A stretch of DNA of 64,000 nucleotides from Marvinbryantia formatexigens DSM 14469 (GCF_025148285.1 NZ_CP102268.1:434001-498000), one strand, 5' to 3'. Positions 8,445 to 18,741 are shown, numbered from the stretch's first letter. The notes: a model not told the origin generated them from the sequence alone. Numbers and translations are program-made.

Positions 8445-8867
8445 ATGAGGAAAAAGTGGATTATTGGTATTGTAGTGACTATAATTATTGTGTGCGGAGC
8501 GTTATGGTATTATTACTCACAATATAGTGGAGAAATGGATGTGTATAATACTCATTCAACGGTATTTGGAGATTACCACGAAGAAAATATTACGGTTATA
8601 GTAAATAAACCACATATAGAGGACATTCAGGCGTGTGCGGAAGAAATCGTGGAAAGATGCAGAAATAATGATTTTGACAGTGTATTATTCAGCTATGACG
8701 AGTCGATCCCAAATGAATTACACGCTACCGCATATCTGAATGAAAGGGATTTGAAAAGAGGTAAGGCGATATTCTCACTTAGTTATGAGCAGGAAACTTT
8801 AAACAGTGAGTATAATATTGTGGAGCATCCGGAAAAATTTAAGCTGAAAATATCAGAAGAAAATTAA
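8445..8867 (+). CDS. Membrane-anchored small protein of unknown function
   Basis: 140 residues: a short basic N-terminus, one strongly hydrophobic segment (residues 5-22) and an extracytoplasmic domain of about 115 residues rich in acidic residues. No family recognised. AAGGAGAG precedes the ATG and an HTH operator sits in its promoter, so it is probably controlled by the adjacent twin repressors. It could act in surface exclusion or sensing; this is a guess from topology. Confidence 0.65.
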   Translation: MRKKWIIGIVVTIIIVCGALWYYYSQYSGEMDVYNTHSTVFGDYHEENITVIVNKPHIEDIQACAEEIVERCRNNDFDSVLFSYDESIPNELHATAYLNERDLKRGKAIFSLSYEQETLNSEYNIVEHPEKFKLKISEEN

Positions 8868-8885
8868 AAAGCACCGTATTTTGAG

Positions 8886-8918
8886 AAGAACTGTGTGAAA
8901 AAGCATGGTTCTTTTTTT
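8886..8918 (+). terminator. Terminator after the membrane-protein gene
   Basis: Ten-pair stem AAGAACTGTG/CATGGTTCTT (two G-U pairs) with an 8-base loop, then a T run. Confidence 0.8.
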
Positions 8919-9314
8919 ATGCAATTTTATTTCGGAATATAACCGGACGTTGCCAAAAGGTATACCCGCAGGGCACGATGTCCCATACCTTTTAAGCGGC
9001 AACTGTTTTTTCACTGGAGCGACATATCATATGCGGCTTTTTTAGACAGACCGTTAGAGAAATGCTGACGGAAGTAAAAAGCCCGTTCGCTCTCCGAGGG
9101 CACCTCTCGAAATCATCCACCGGATAATTTCTGGCAGTGGGCCTTAAGGCATTCGCTGACGCTCACGCCATCCAGCAGCCGAGCGGTCAATTTGTTGCCC
9201 GCTCGGCTGCATGTAATATTTGCCGGATTTGTCCGCCAAATATTATCGCCGTTTGTGCTGTTAAATGTGCAAACGGCATTAAAAACATATCAACCGAAAG
9301 AAAGGAGATTTATT
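8919..9314 (+). other. Non-coding leader of the mobilization gene, possible oriT
   Basis: No gene fits this 396-bp gap. It holds two sizeable inverted repeats: GTTGCC...GGCAAC (8949-9003) enclosing a second AAAAGGTAT/ATACCTTTT pair, and a perfect 12-bp repeat GCAGCCGAGCGG/CCGCTCGGCTGC (9175-9210). MobV relaxases usually nick at hairpins just upstream of their own gene, so oriT is the natural candidate. Confidence 0.45.
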
Positions 9315-10667
9315 ATGGGAATTGCAAAGGAAGTATGCAGAATTGAAAAAATCAAATCTGTAGGTGCGCTAGGTAGCGCATACGAGCATAATTTACGATT
9401 AAAAGACATTACTAATGCTGATGAAACAAGGACGGCGTATAATATTGAAATGACGAGCCGACCTTCCGGAAAATCATATGTGGATTGTTTCCATGAAAAA
9501 ATAGATGAATCCACATGGTATCAAAATGATCGCCATAAAATTGCCAAAAACGCTATTTACGCCGTTGAATTTATGCTGACATTTGGTCATGAAGCGAAAG
9601 GAAAGGTAGATATTGAAACATGGTGTAAAGATAATATGGATTGGCTGGAAAAGCATTTTGGTGGAGCTGACAATGTTGTTTCTGCCATTTTGCACCTTGA
9701 TGAACGTACTCCACATATACACACCATCGTGATTCCTCTGGACGAAAAAGGCAAATTAAATTATACAAAGTATTTAGGTGGTTCTAAATATCGTCTGTCT
9801 GAATTGCAGGATTGCTACCATGAAGAGGTTGGATCAAAACACAATCTTGACCGGGGTGATAAAGGAAGTAAAGCACGTCATCAAGACGTTGACAATTTTT
9901 ATTCTATGGTTAATGAAGCAGTTGCCGTACAGGAACTACCGGAGCCAGTACAGAAGGAAGGATTTTTCAAAAAGGGTGAAACAGCGAAAGAATATCAAGA
10001 GCGTATTACGCCGCTTGTTCAAAAAGCTCAATCTGTTGCACTGGCAAAGCAGGCAGAAAATAAGCTGCTGAAACAGCGAATTGCAAATATTGAACATTTG
10101 CAGGAAGGCGTGGTTCCTGTCGAAGAATATCAAAAGTTGGAAGAGGATTTATCAGAGATTAAGCAAGAATTAAAAAATGAAAAAAGAGATTCTCAATTTC
10201 ATAGAAGCTGGGCGCTTGAAACGCAGCAAAAGTTGGATGAACAAGAGCGATCATTTCCTCAAAAAATTGCCGAAGCCGTCAAAGCCGCAACGGAATCATT
10301 ACAGGAATTATATGATAATCTGCTGGATAAATACCGTTGTCTGAAAAGAAAATTTGATAGATTATCGGCTGATTATGACATTCTATCGGATTCCTATGAT
10401 GAAATTCGGGATAAATACAATCGTCTGAAAGAAAGCTCATCCAATATAGAGCAGATAAAATATGATTGGGAACTGATGTATGTGATGTTGGACAACAGGG
10501 GACTTTCAGACAAATTTAAAAAGTGCCGGGATGCACATATCAATGGATATACCAGTATGGAGGAACGGTTGGAGTTTGGAAAACAAAAAAGCGAACAGCA
10601 TAATCGACAACGACAGATTTCAAGAGCGGAAACTGGAAAGAATATGCGTTATTGTGATACGAGATAG
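9315..10667 (+). CDS. MobV-family relaxase (Mob/Pre)
   Basis: 450-residue mobilization protein that nicks one strand at oriT and pilots DNA to a conjugative partner's channel. The relaxase motif HLDERTPHIHTIVIPL (residues 127-142, the H-D-PH-H metal/histidine motif) is clear. The C-terminal half (about 230-420) is a long charged coiled coil. AAAGGAG six bases before the ATG at 9315 decides the start over upstream in-frame codons. With no type IV secretion genes nearby, the element must be mobilized in trans. Confidence 0.88.
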   Translation: MGIAKEVCRIEKIKSVGALGSAYEHNLRLKDITNADETRTAYNIEMTSRPSGKSYVDCFHEKIDESTWYQNDRHKIAKNAIYAVEFMLTFGHEAKGKVDIETWCKDNMDWLEKHFGGADNVVSAILHLDERTPHIHTIVIPLDEKGKLNYTKYLGGSKYRLSELQDCYHEEVGSKHNLDRGDKGSKARHQDVDNFYSMVNEAVAVQELPEPVQKEGFFKKGETAKEYQERITPLVQKAQSVALAKQAENKLLKQRIANIEHLQEGVVPVEEYQKLEEDLSEIKQELKNEKRDSQFHRSWALETQQKLDEQERSFPQKIAEAVKAATESLQELYDNLLDKYRCLKRKFDRLSADYDILSDSYDEIRDKYNRLKESSSNIEQIKYDWELMYVMLDNRGLSDKFKKCRDAHINGYTSMEERLEFGKQKSEQHNRQRQISRAETGKNMRYCDTR

Positions 10668-10689
10668 ATAAAAATTAATAGTGTGTTTT

Positions 10690-12500
10690 TTTACAGTATG
10701 TTAAAATGATTTGAGAATGAAAAAAGATGAGGAGCTTCTTGTATAATTCAAATATAAGGAATTCCGCGAAAGAAGGTTGAGAAAAAAATACCTCAGTGTA
10801 AAATAAGATTACTGACTTTGCACGGTTAGTAAAAAATCTTATTGAACAGAGAGGTATCTGAAATGAATTATAACACACAGAACGCAAAAATTGCATCTAT
10901 TACGGAAAAAACTTTAATTGTTGGGATCGATGTTGGAAGTGAAACTCATTATGCAAGGGCTTTTGATTGGCGAAATTACGAGTACTCAAAAAAGCCGTTT
11001 GCTTTCAACAATGATGAAGCCGGGTTTGCTTCATTTAAGGCATGGATGGAAGATATAGCAGAGAAGCATGGGAAAGAGGCGGTGATTCCAGGGATGGAAC
11101 CTACCGGTCATTACTGGCTGAACCTTGGAGCGTACCTGCAGGAACAGGGAATGAAGCCGGTGCATGTGAATCCGCATCATGTAAAGAAGTCCAAAGAACT
11201 GGATGATAACAACCCGAACAAGAATGACCGTAAGGATCCAAAACAATTGCGGGACTGGTAAATGAAGGAAGATTTTCGTATCCGTATATCCCTACAGGAA
11301 TATACGCAGAGATTAGAAATCTGTCAAATCTTCGTATTCAGACGCAGGAAGAACTTACAAGGATCAAAAACCGGATTGTCCGATGGTTCTGCATTTATTT
11401 TCCGGAAATAAAAGACGTTTATAAAAGTCCGGACGCGGTAAGCGGGATGATGGTGATTAAAAATGGCACCGCTGCCATGTGATATCAAAGAACTAGGCGT
11501 AGATGGTGTGAATCGTGTATGGAGGGATGCAAAGCTGAAGGGCGCTGGCTTAAAGAGGGCAAGGACCCTGGTATCAGCTGCGGAGCACAGCATCGGAAGT
11601 ACGGAAGCACCGGGAAGTGCCAGAATAGAGATCCGAAACCTGTTGAACGATTACGAAGTATATAAAAACAGAATGGATGATCTGATGCAGAGATAGAAGA
11701 AAACTTTCAGAGATCCCATACATTGATAAACTGATGGAGATCAAGGGAATCGGTTTAAAAACCGTAAGTTGTTTTATTGCAGAGGTGGGTGACATTTGTC
11801 GTTTTGATAACTCCAAAGCAGCTGCAGAAACTGGCAGGTTATGCCATTGTTGCAGACAGTTCCGGCAAACACAACGGAGAAAGCCGCATCAGCCACAGGG
11901 GAAGAAAGCGCCTGAGGTATGCATTGTATGAAGCTGCGATATCTGGTGTGATAGCAAAGAACAAAGAGTTTAAAGAAATTTAAGAGACTATTACAGGAGA
12001 AGAGCCAGAATCCTTTGAAGAAGATGCAGTCTGTCATAGCGATTGCGTGTAAGCTGATCAAGATCTTCACACGATATTAACAAAAGGTGTAGATTATGAT
12101 GGTCAGAAGATGCTGAGTGATATCGTAAGACCGGAAACTATAATGGCAGCATAAAAATATCGTGAAACAGTATATCGTGGTTGGCCTGAAAGCATTTGAG
12201 TAAAGAATGCCCGAATGCTGAGACTGGCCACGGTAGCTGGAAGTATAAAAATCGGAATGCAACAGGAAAACGTCCACTGAAAAGTGCTGCTGCGGAAGAA
12301 GAGTCAGAATAAAACATACAAAGAATGAGCCAGTAGTCGGCAGGAATATTTTCCAGAGGGCATGACCCTGATGAGGAGCTGAGCTGACACCCTGGTTATG
12401 GACAGGCGGGACGAGAGAAGTTAGGACTCAGCAATTGTCTGATGATCCTGGTAGACACGGGAGGTTCGCTGCCGTAGATGGATGGGTATACACAAGGCCA
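10690..12500 (+). mobile_element. Degenerate IS110/IS1111-family insertion sequence
   Basis: Contains a broken DEDD transposase and long non-coding ends: about 170 bp to its left and about 400 bp to its right (with 'CATGACCCTGATGAGGAG' and 'CTGACACCCTGGTTATGGAC' stretches that look like IS110-family ends). The family encodes a bridge/seek RNA in one non-coding end. Outer limits are estimates because the family lacks clear terminal repeats. Confidence 0.6.
10863..12080 (+). pseudogene. IS110-family transposase, multiply frameshifted
   Basis: The N-terminal DEDD domain is intact (VGIDVGSETH, GMEPTGHYW, then KNDRKDPK). A missing A in the run near 11235 then ends the frame, and the expected continuation (IAGLVNEGRFSYPYIP) goes on in the next frame. 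Further frame changes occur near 11465, 11696 and 11810. The C-terminal Transposase_20 block (MEIKGIGLKTVSCFIAEVGD, GKHNGESRISHRG) is recognisable, ending FTRY at 12080. At least four lesions mean no active enzyme. Confidence 0.88.
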
Positions 12501-12677
12501 TGTAAAACAGAAAACCAAGACGTTTTACTTCGTGTACCCAAAACCAGCTATTTTCGTACCAGATACAGAGAAATGTCCATTCCTATGGCTCCTTCTTCTG
12601 AGATATTTATTGATGATATATTGAAAAAATCCTTGATTTTTAAGGAAAAAAGACTTGACTTAATAGGGAGGAATATA

Positions 12678-14201
12678 ATGTCCGAAATGTTGAAAAAATG
12701 GTACTCCGGAAAAGTTTGTTTACTTAACGATACTGAAGTAGATTTTGATGCAGAAATACAATTTAATGAATATCATCAAGGAATTATTACAATTTATGGA
12801 GTAACTAGAGAAATTCTTTTGAATGCGGAGCATGGAGTATACAATTCAGCAATAATGTTATTGAAAAATAAAAAATATATTTCGATTTTTGATCTGTATG
12901 TCAAAAAGGGTTCAGCTAATTCTAAAATTATTGATGGAGAAACAGTCTTTGATTGTGGAACGATTACTGCGGTATCTTCCATTATTCTTAAAGGAAATAG
13001 ACCCTATTCTACAAAAGATACATTTCAAGAATTATTTATGGAGATAACTGATGGATGTGAATTGATTGGATTATGTCCGTATGATTTGAGTAAGAATTAT
13101 TTGGATATTATGATGTACAAGAACATCGAAATTCCTATTCAGAGATCCATGATTTATGTGAATACAGTGGAAGGGGAATTTCGGTTTTCTGTTTACCCAG
13201 AATATAAATGTAGTAAAGATTCGTTTTCTTTAGGATTTGCACATAAGATTCAATTTAAGCCTCAAAAAGCTTTGAGGGTTACGGAAATTCGTGAAACATT
13301 AATTAAGCTTACTTCTTTTTTTACAATACTATGTGGAGAAACTGTAACTATTAATAAGTTATCGGGCATGGAGCAAGTTAATCCTAAGCCAGAAATAGCA
13401 GATTTTATAGGAATATGCAATTATGAAAAAGATAAATTAAATGCGCTTGATAATTCTGGAATAGATACGACTAGTTTTAAAAGGCTTTCTATTTTTAAAA
13501 TATCAGATTTTTCAGATTTAGAAAAAGCTATGAACTTTTGGTTTGAGCATTACGAGAACCTTTATAATGCACAAAAAGCGTATAGCAGGATTTTGTTAGA
13601 TGAAGAGTTAAAAGTCGTGTCAGTCAACAAATTTCTGGCGGCTATGCAACTCATCGAAGGATATTCACAGGCATATGCAGATGAAAAAAAAGAGATAGAA
13701 GATTTTGAAAAATGGAAAGCAGATTTTCTATTAAAGTTGGATAGAATGGAAAACATAAAAGAAGAAGACATAGAAATAATCAGAGACGGATTAGGATTTT
13801 CTGGAATCTCATTTAGAAAAGCAGTTAAGGAATTTTTTTATGCCGGAAGTAGCTGTATAGAAACTATGAGTAAGACAGCATTTTTCCAAAAACATAATAC
13901 TTTAATAGATAATATTGTGAATGATAGAAATTTCTATACCCATTCCTCTAATAGAATAACAGTGCGGTTAGATTTTAATGAAATGATAAATGTAGCAACC
14001 ATATGTAAAGAATTATTTCGAGTATTGGTTTTAAATGATATGGGAATTGCACAGTCTGTATTATTACAGCGATTTGGACATAGCCGTTTGAGCGTAGCAA
14101 TATTTGAAAGAATATTAGGGATTAAATGGTGTGTGCCAGAAGATATTTGTGGATATGATAAAACAATGTGGAATTTTTTTGATTCTAGTATTTCTGACTA
14201 A
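12678..14201 (+). CDS. ApeA-like HEPN protein, putative phage defence
   Basis: 507-residue protein. The start is set by AGGGAGGA eight bases before the ATG; the frame is open further upstream only through IS-derived sequence. Layout fits ApeA: a beta-rich N-terminal domain of about 300 residues, then a helical C-terminal HEPN domain containing RNFYTH (about residue 417), the R-x4-H motif of HEPN RNases. ApeA proteins are described as anti-phage effectors that cleave RNA. Strong AT bias and a place beside a STAND ATPase support a defence cargo role. Assignment rests on layout and the HEPN motif only. Confidence 0.6.
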   Translation: MSEMLKKWYSGKVCLLNDTEVDFDAEIQFNEYHQGIITIYGVTREILLNAEHGVYNSAIMLLKNKKYISIFDLYVKKGSANSKIIDGETVFDCGTITAVSSIILKGNRPYSTKDTFQELFMEITDGCELIGLCPYDLSKNYLDIMMYKNIEIPIQRSMIYVNTVEGEFRFSVYPEYKCSKDSFSLGFAHKIQFKPQKALRVTEIRETLIKLTSFFTILCGETVTINKLSGMEQVNPKPEIADFIGICNYEKDKLNALDNSGIDTTSFKRLSIFKISDFSDLEKAMNFWFEHYENLYNAQKAYSRILLDEELKVVSVNKFLAAMQLIEGYSQAYADEKKEIEDFEKWKADFLLKLDRMENIKEEDIEIIRDGLGFSGISFRKAVKEFFYAGSSCIETMSKTAFFQKHNTLIDNIVNDRNFYTHSSNRITVRLDFNEMINVATICKELFRVLVLNDMGIAQSVLLQRFGHSRLSVAIFERILGIKWCVPEDICGYDKTMWNFFDSSISD

Positions 14202-14244
14202 ATATAAATAATCCGTCTTATTTTGTAAAGATTAGTGGAAAAAT

Positions 14245-14281
14245 ATAGGGGTAGCGCAAATAGTGTACTGCCCCTATTTGA
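14245..14281. terminator. Bidirectional terminator between ApeA-like and STAND genes
   Basis: ATAGGGGTAG/CTGCCCCTAT stem (one wobble) between convergent genes, with A/T-rich flanks on both sides. Confidence 0.75.
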
Positions 14282-14290
14282 AGGTATATT

Positions 14291-16738
14291 TTATTTGTGT
14301 GGTAATCGAGGAATTATGTGAATTTTCCCTCCATTCAATCCCCGTACCAACATTTCTTCCCTTTGAATTTCTTGTTCTATCTGTTGGATTTCGGGATGAT
14401 TTTTCGGGAGATAGCCGTCTATAAGAGCCTGTTTTGCTTTTTTATAATGATTCAAGCTATCTTCCGGCAGCTTCTTTGATTCAATTATGGCGAGAGTGGA
14501 ATAAAGCTCTGCCAGAAACAGATGCATCCCGTCTGTTTTCTTCACGCAGCGGATCAGTGAGAACAGATGCTTTCGAGCTTCTCTCCATTTTCCGTTTACA
14601 GCAAGTAGCTGTGCATAAGAAAGGCCTTGTACAAGCGTGTCATGCGAAGCGACAGTACCATACGACTGCCGGATGAATATCGCTTCTTCAATAGCAGAAA
14701 GTGCAATTTGCGTATCGCCTAGTGCAAGGTATGTCTGACCAAGATTATTTTTCAAATTTGAAATCAAATCCGCGTTTATCGGATGAAACGGTTCCAGTAA
14801 TTCCAAACCATGCAGATAATGCTGCTTTGCCTTTTGATAGCGACCGTTCATGTATTCGACATAGCCCGCATAGCAATCGCAAATAGCCGTATGCCGGTTA
14901 TTTTGTCCATAATCCGGCATACTCATCATGAGTTTAAGCACTTGTTCCACTGATTCCATACGCCCATATTTCGCCAGATATGCCATTGTAGTATCCATGA
15001 ACAAAGTTGCCGATACAGTATCATCCAGTTTTATATTCTGGTAAATGCTTTCTATGGTATTCAGTAATTCATTATAGTAGGGTACATCTATGCCGTATAG
15101 AATACAATTTTCAAAAATGCCCTTTAGCAGATTACCGCATTTGGTAATAGAAGGAGCTGTTTCTAACAGCAAAACCTCATGCAGATATGGATGAAGCATA
15201 ATCTGGTTATGCACAGTATCTTCCTGTATCCATCCATATTCGATCAAGTCATTTGTGATATTCCAGTCAGATTTCCCTTGCCACGTATGAAAAAGTATCT
15301 TCGAGATACCGTTTTGCGGCATGAGAACCATATTTCTAAGGGTATCCAACGCATCCGGCGATAACCCTTGTATTTGGAATAAGGTCTGTATATGCTGATA
15401 AAGTCTCTGTTTTTGTGACAGATTATCCTTAGTGAGAATTACCTTATTGGGATTGGAGATACTTAATCCTTCTGTCCGCAATGCCTGCAGGAAATCTTTC
15501 CCACTCATACCGGAAGCCTTTAAGGTTTTTGCCGATAATTCCACAGTCAATGTATGACGATAAATTTCCTCTATAATTTTTTCTGTTATTTCCGGTTCCT
15601 GCTGTGCATCCGGCGCATAAGCAAAGAAGAGCTGTTTCAAATCTCCTATATTCTCGATTTCATTCACAGCATAGCAAGGCACTTCTTCAATATGGCTTCT
15701 GGTTGTAACCAATACTTGAAAGTGCATAGATAAAAAAGCATGGAAAAGAAAATCTTCCTCTGGCACAGAATTAAAATTATCAAGGATCACAAGGCTTTTG
15801 TTGTCCAGATACTTGAAAAAACGATAATGATTGCGGAAACGCTCATCGTCGGACATTTCCATTGAATCATCTATAAAATCCATCTCTAAAATAGTGCGGT
15901 ACAGATTCTCATGATACCGCAAATACAGCACGTTAGAATAATATTTTCCATAGCGTTTTGCATAACATTTTGCCAGTTCAGATTTCCCGATGCCCCCGAT
16001 GCCTTCCAGAAAAATGCTGTGTTCCTGCTGCAGTGCTTCGTGAATTTCCTGCAATTCTTTTTCCCGTCCGACAAAAGTACGGGTTACAGAAGGTAAACGG
16101 GTATCCAGCAGGTAATCTGATAAAATCAGCTCCGAACCGGCTGTTTTTTTATTTCTCGGAAGAAAATTCCGGGACAGTGCAAATAACAAAACATCTGAAA
16201 GAAATGCGGCAGCATGGTTATAGCGAGCCGATAGTTCCTGCTTTTTCGTCTGTGATATGCTGCTGTCATTCCATAAAATACGGTAAATCTGCTCTTTCAC
16301 ATAGTCAGAATCAGATACATCATTCAGTATTTTGCGGATTGCGTTTTCCAATTCTGTTACGCCGATAACTGTCTGGTACAAATAAATAATATCTTTCGAT
16401 ACATTTCTCTGACCGCTGATAATTTTGCTTACCTCGGACTCTTCCGGCACAGTTACCGCTAGATTCGTCTGCTCAAAAGCATACCGAAACAGGCAGAAAT
16501 AGTATTCCACCTGTGACATTGCGTTGATCTTGCGGTTTTCCAGTATGGTTTTTGATATGGAAGAAAAATCCAATCTGTCTCTCAAATTCAATCCGTCCTT
16601 TTTTGCCAACTCTATGCCAAGTCGCTGCCATTCAGAAAAAGGCTCCGCTTTTGTATGATAAAACTGCGGCAGGACTTCCAGAAAATTATAGCTGATATAG
16701 TAGATTTTTTCAAGAAACCGCCGCATGAACTTTGACAA
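14291..16738 (-). CDS. STAND (NLR-like) ATPase with TPR repeats
   Basis: 815 residues. Residues 1-220 are helical with no domain I recognise. An NB-ARC/STAND module follows: FVGREKEL, P-loop GIGGIGKS (246-253), Walker B LVILDNF, and VLVTTRS. A winged-helix-like region comes next, and TPR-like repeats occupy about 600-790 (QKAKQHYLHGLELL, LISNLKNNLGQTYLALGD). Such proteins switch on ligand binding; bacterial members include phage sensors and transcription regulators. No effector domain (nuclease, TIR) is obvious. Start uncertain: TTG at 16738 or ATG at 16726, neither with a good ribosome site. Confidence 0.75.
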   Translation of the reverse strand: MSKFMRRFLEKIYYISYNFLEVLPQFYHTKAEPFSEWQRLGIELAKKDGLNLRDRLDFSSISKTILENRKINAMSQVEYYFCLFRYAFEQTNLAVTVPEESEVSKIISGQRNVSKDIIYLYQTVIGVTELENAIRKILNDVSDSDYVKEQIYRILWNDSSISQTKKQELSARYNHAAAFLSDVLLFALSRNFLPRNKKTAGSELILSDYLLDTRLPSVTRTFVGREKELQEIHEALQQEHSIFLEGIGGIGKSELAKCYAKRYGKYYSNVLYLRYHENLYRTILEMDFIDDSMEMSDDERFRNHYRFFKYLDNKSLVILDNFNSVPEEDFLFHAFLSMHFQVLVTTRSHIEEVPCYAVNEIENIGDLKQLFFAYAPDAQQEPEITEKIIEEIYRHTLTVELSAKTLKASGMSGKDFLQALRTEGLSISNPNKVILTKDNLSQKQRLYQHIQTLFQIQGLSPDALDTLRNMVLMPQNGISKILFHTWQGKSDWNITNDLIEYGWIQEDTVHNQIMLHPYLHEVLLLETAPSITKCGNLLKGIFENCILYGIDVPYYNELLNTIESIYQNIKLDDTVSATLFMDTTMAYLAKYGRMESVEQVLKLMMSMPDYGQNNRHTAICDCYAGYVEYMNGRYQKAKQHYLHGLELLEPFHPINADLISNLKNNLGQTYLALGDTQIALSAIEEAIFIRQSYGTVASHDTLVQGLSYAQLLAVNGKWREARKHLFSLIRCVKKTDGMHLFLAELYSTLAIIESKKLPEDSLNHYKKAKQALIDGYLPKNHPEIQQIEQEIQREEMLVRGLNGGKIHIIPRLPHK

Positions 16739-16963
16739 TCAGAGCGAGCGTGATCGGCGGTAATCATATAATGACACTCACATCTAATGGGTGAAACTCC
16801 CTGGGGTGGCCCGGCATTCAACGGCGGGTTAAGCAATTTGTTTAAGAGGAATGTGTAAGAGCATTCACCTAAGAAAACGCAGACTCGGCAGACAAGGAAA
16901 ACTGTCTTGAAAAAACAGGTATAGGACAAATTTTACCAGAAATAAGATGTTTAGGGGGATTTT

Positions 16964-17125
16964 ATGAACCAGTTAATGGAAAGCAAGCAAATAAAAGAGA
17001 TCCATGTTGACAAAATGCAATTTCGTGTAATCAGTAAACATCCACAGTATTCCAGTGACACAGCGGCAAAAATGAAACGGGATATGCGCAGGGAGCTTTA
17101 CCAGATATTTAAAAAGTATCCGTAA
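16964..17125 (+). CDS. Small basic protein upstream of the serine recombinase
   Basis: 53 residues, begins MNQLMESKQIKEIHV and ends QIFKKYP; preceded by TTAGGGGGA with good spacing. Basic and helical towards the C-terminus. It recalls the short TnpW-type proteins encoded before large serine recombinases in Tn4451-like elements, which I cannot confirm. A small DNA-binding excision factor (RDF) is a sensible alternative. The 225 bp before it have no other gene. Confidence 0.55.
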   Translation: MNQLMESKQIKEIHVDKMQFRVISKHPQYSSDTAAKMKRDMRRELYQIFKKYP

Positions 17126-17220
17126 AAGCATCCAATATTCTCTTTCCCATGTGCCGTGTTCGTGATATACTGAAAATAAGTGGAGAGTGACTGTCTACAC
17201 ATCGTAGGGAGGTATGTACG

Positions 17221-18741
17221 ATGATGTATCCAATAGATGCGCTATACGCAAGACAGTCACTTGATAAGCAGGATAGTATCTCCATTGAGAACCAGCTTGA
17301 GTTTTGTAAGTATGAAACTCGCGGCGGTGATTATGAAACGTACATTGACAAAGGTTTTAGCGGAAAAAATACCAATCGTCCGGCATTTATGCAAATGATG
17401 CAGGATATCAGAGCCGGAAAGATAAAACGTGTAATCGTCTATAAGCTGGACAGAATCAGTCGGTCTATTCTTGACTTTTCAAACATGATGGAAATTTTTC
17501 AAGAACACCATGTAGAGTTTGTATCCTCTACGGAGAAGTTTGATACTTCCACACCAATTGGTAATGCAATGCTCAATATCAGTATTGTATTTGCGCAGCT
17601 TGAAAGGGAAACCATTCAGAAGCGTGTCGCAGATGCGTATTATACCAAGAGCCAGAAAGGATATTACATGGGCGGACGTGTTCCATATGGTTTTCAATTA
17701 GAAGATGCCATTATCAATGGAATCCATACTTCACGATTCGTACCGGAACCAATGGAAATGGAGCAGATCAAGCTAATTTACCGGCTTTATTCTGAACAGG
17801 ATATGACGCTGGGAGCAGTCATGCGCGAGCTTTTAAACAGAGGATTTACGGAAAAACGTGGAGCAGCATGGTGTACGGCAAGAATCAGTGAAATTGTTCG
17901 TAATCCGGTGTATGTTAAGGCAGATATAGACGTTTACAACTTCTTTGAAAGTCAGGGTTCCAATTTGGTGAATCCGGTGTCTGACTATATTGGGACGAAT
18001 GGTATTTTCCTCTACAAAGGCTGTAACGGGGATAAGAAAAAGAAGAAACAGTATGATCTGGTGGACAGAGATGTTGTTTTAGCACCTCATGAGGGCGTGA
18101 TTGATTCAGCAACATGGTTAAAATGCAGATTGAAAATCATGAACAACCGCCAGTCAGCCAGAACAAATAAAGGCAAGCGCACATGGCTTTCGGGAAAAGT
18201 GAAATGTAAAAAATGCGGCTATGCCTATACCGTTACCAAATCAAATACAAAAGCAGGACGTTATTTCCAGTGTTCCGGCGCCCGGTATTCTATCAAATGC
18301 AAAGGTTCCGGTCATACCATTTATGCGGATGTATTTGAAGATTATATTTTTGGAGAGATTAGAAAGGAACTGGCAAAGTTTCAGTATCTTTCCGAAGAAC
18401 TGACGGAAACTGTATCCCAGTCTGATAACCAGAATAAAATCCGTATTGCAGAAATTGACAAAGAAATTTCCTCTCTGTTATTGAAGGTATCTGATGCGAA
18501 TAAAACGCTTATGAATTACATCAATAAACGCATAGAAGAATTGGATAAGGAAAAACAGTCATTGCAGGAAAAGCTGGTGGAACAGACCACCAATAAGCCG
18601 GAAGAAAAGATAGACAAAATTACGGATTATGTATCAAAATGGTCAGAATTAAGCCTTGAGGACAAGCAGAAAATTGCCGACATTCTCATTAAAGTCATTT
18701 ACATTGATGAGGATGTGATTGAAATTGAATGGAAGATTTAA
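17221..18741 (+). CDS. Large serine recombinase of element A
   Basis: 506 residues. The resolvase domain has the catalytic serine in YARQSLDKQDS and the arginine motif YKLDRISRS. It is followed by a Recombinase domain (about 160-270), a zinc ribbon (CKKCGYAYTV ... CSGARYSIKC) and a C-terminal coiled coil (about 400-460), the standard plan of phage/transposon integrases. GGGAGG precedes the ATG. The gene ends 95 bp from the right junction. It would catalyse attP x attB integration into cotJC and, with a directionality factor, excision. Confidence 0.93.
   Translation: MMYPIDALYARQSLDKQDSISIENQLEFCKYETRGGDYETYIDKGFSGKNTNRPAFMQMMQDIRAGKIKRVIVYKLDRISRSILDFSNMMEIFQEHHVEFVSSTEKFDTSTPIGNAMLNISIVFAQLERETIQKRVADAYYTKSQKGYYMGGRVPYGFQLEDAIINGIHTSRFVPEPMEMEQIKLIYRLYSEQDMTLGAVMRELLNRGFTEKRGAAWCTARISEIVRNPVYVKADIDVYNFFESQGSNLVNPVSDYIGTNGIFLYKGCNGDKKKKKQYDLVDRDVVLAPHEGVIDSATWLKCRLKIMNNRQSARTNKGKRTWLSGKVKCKKCGYAYTVTKSNTKAGRYFQCSGARYSIKCKGSGHTIYADVFEDYIFGEIRKELAKFQYLSEELTETVSQSDNQNKIRIAEIDKEISSLLLKVSDANKTLMNYINKRIEELDKEKQSLQEKLVEQTTNKPEEKIDKITDYVSKWSELSLEDKQKIADILIKVIYIDEDVIEIEWKI

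Noticed and set aside
12435-12677. N-terminal extension of the ApeA-like protein
   Set aside because: This part reads IS-end sequence; a strong AGGGAGGA and ATG at 12678 give the natural start.
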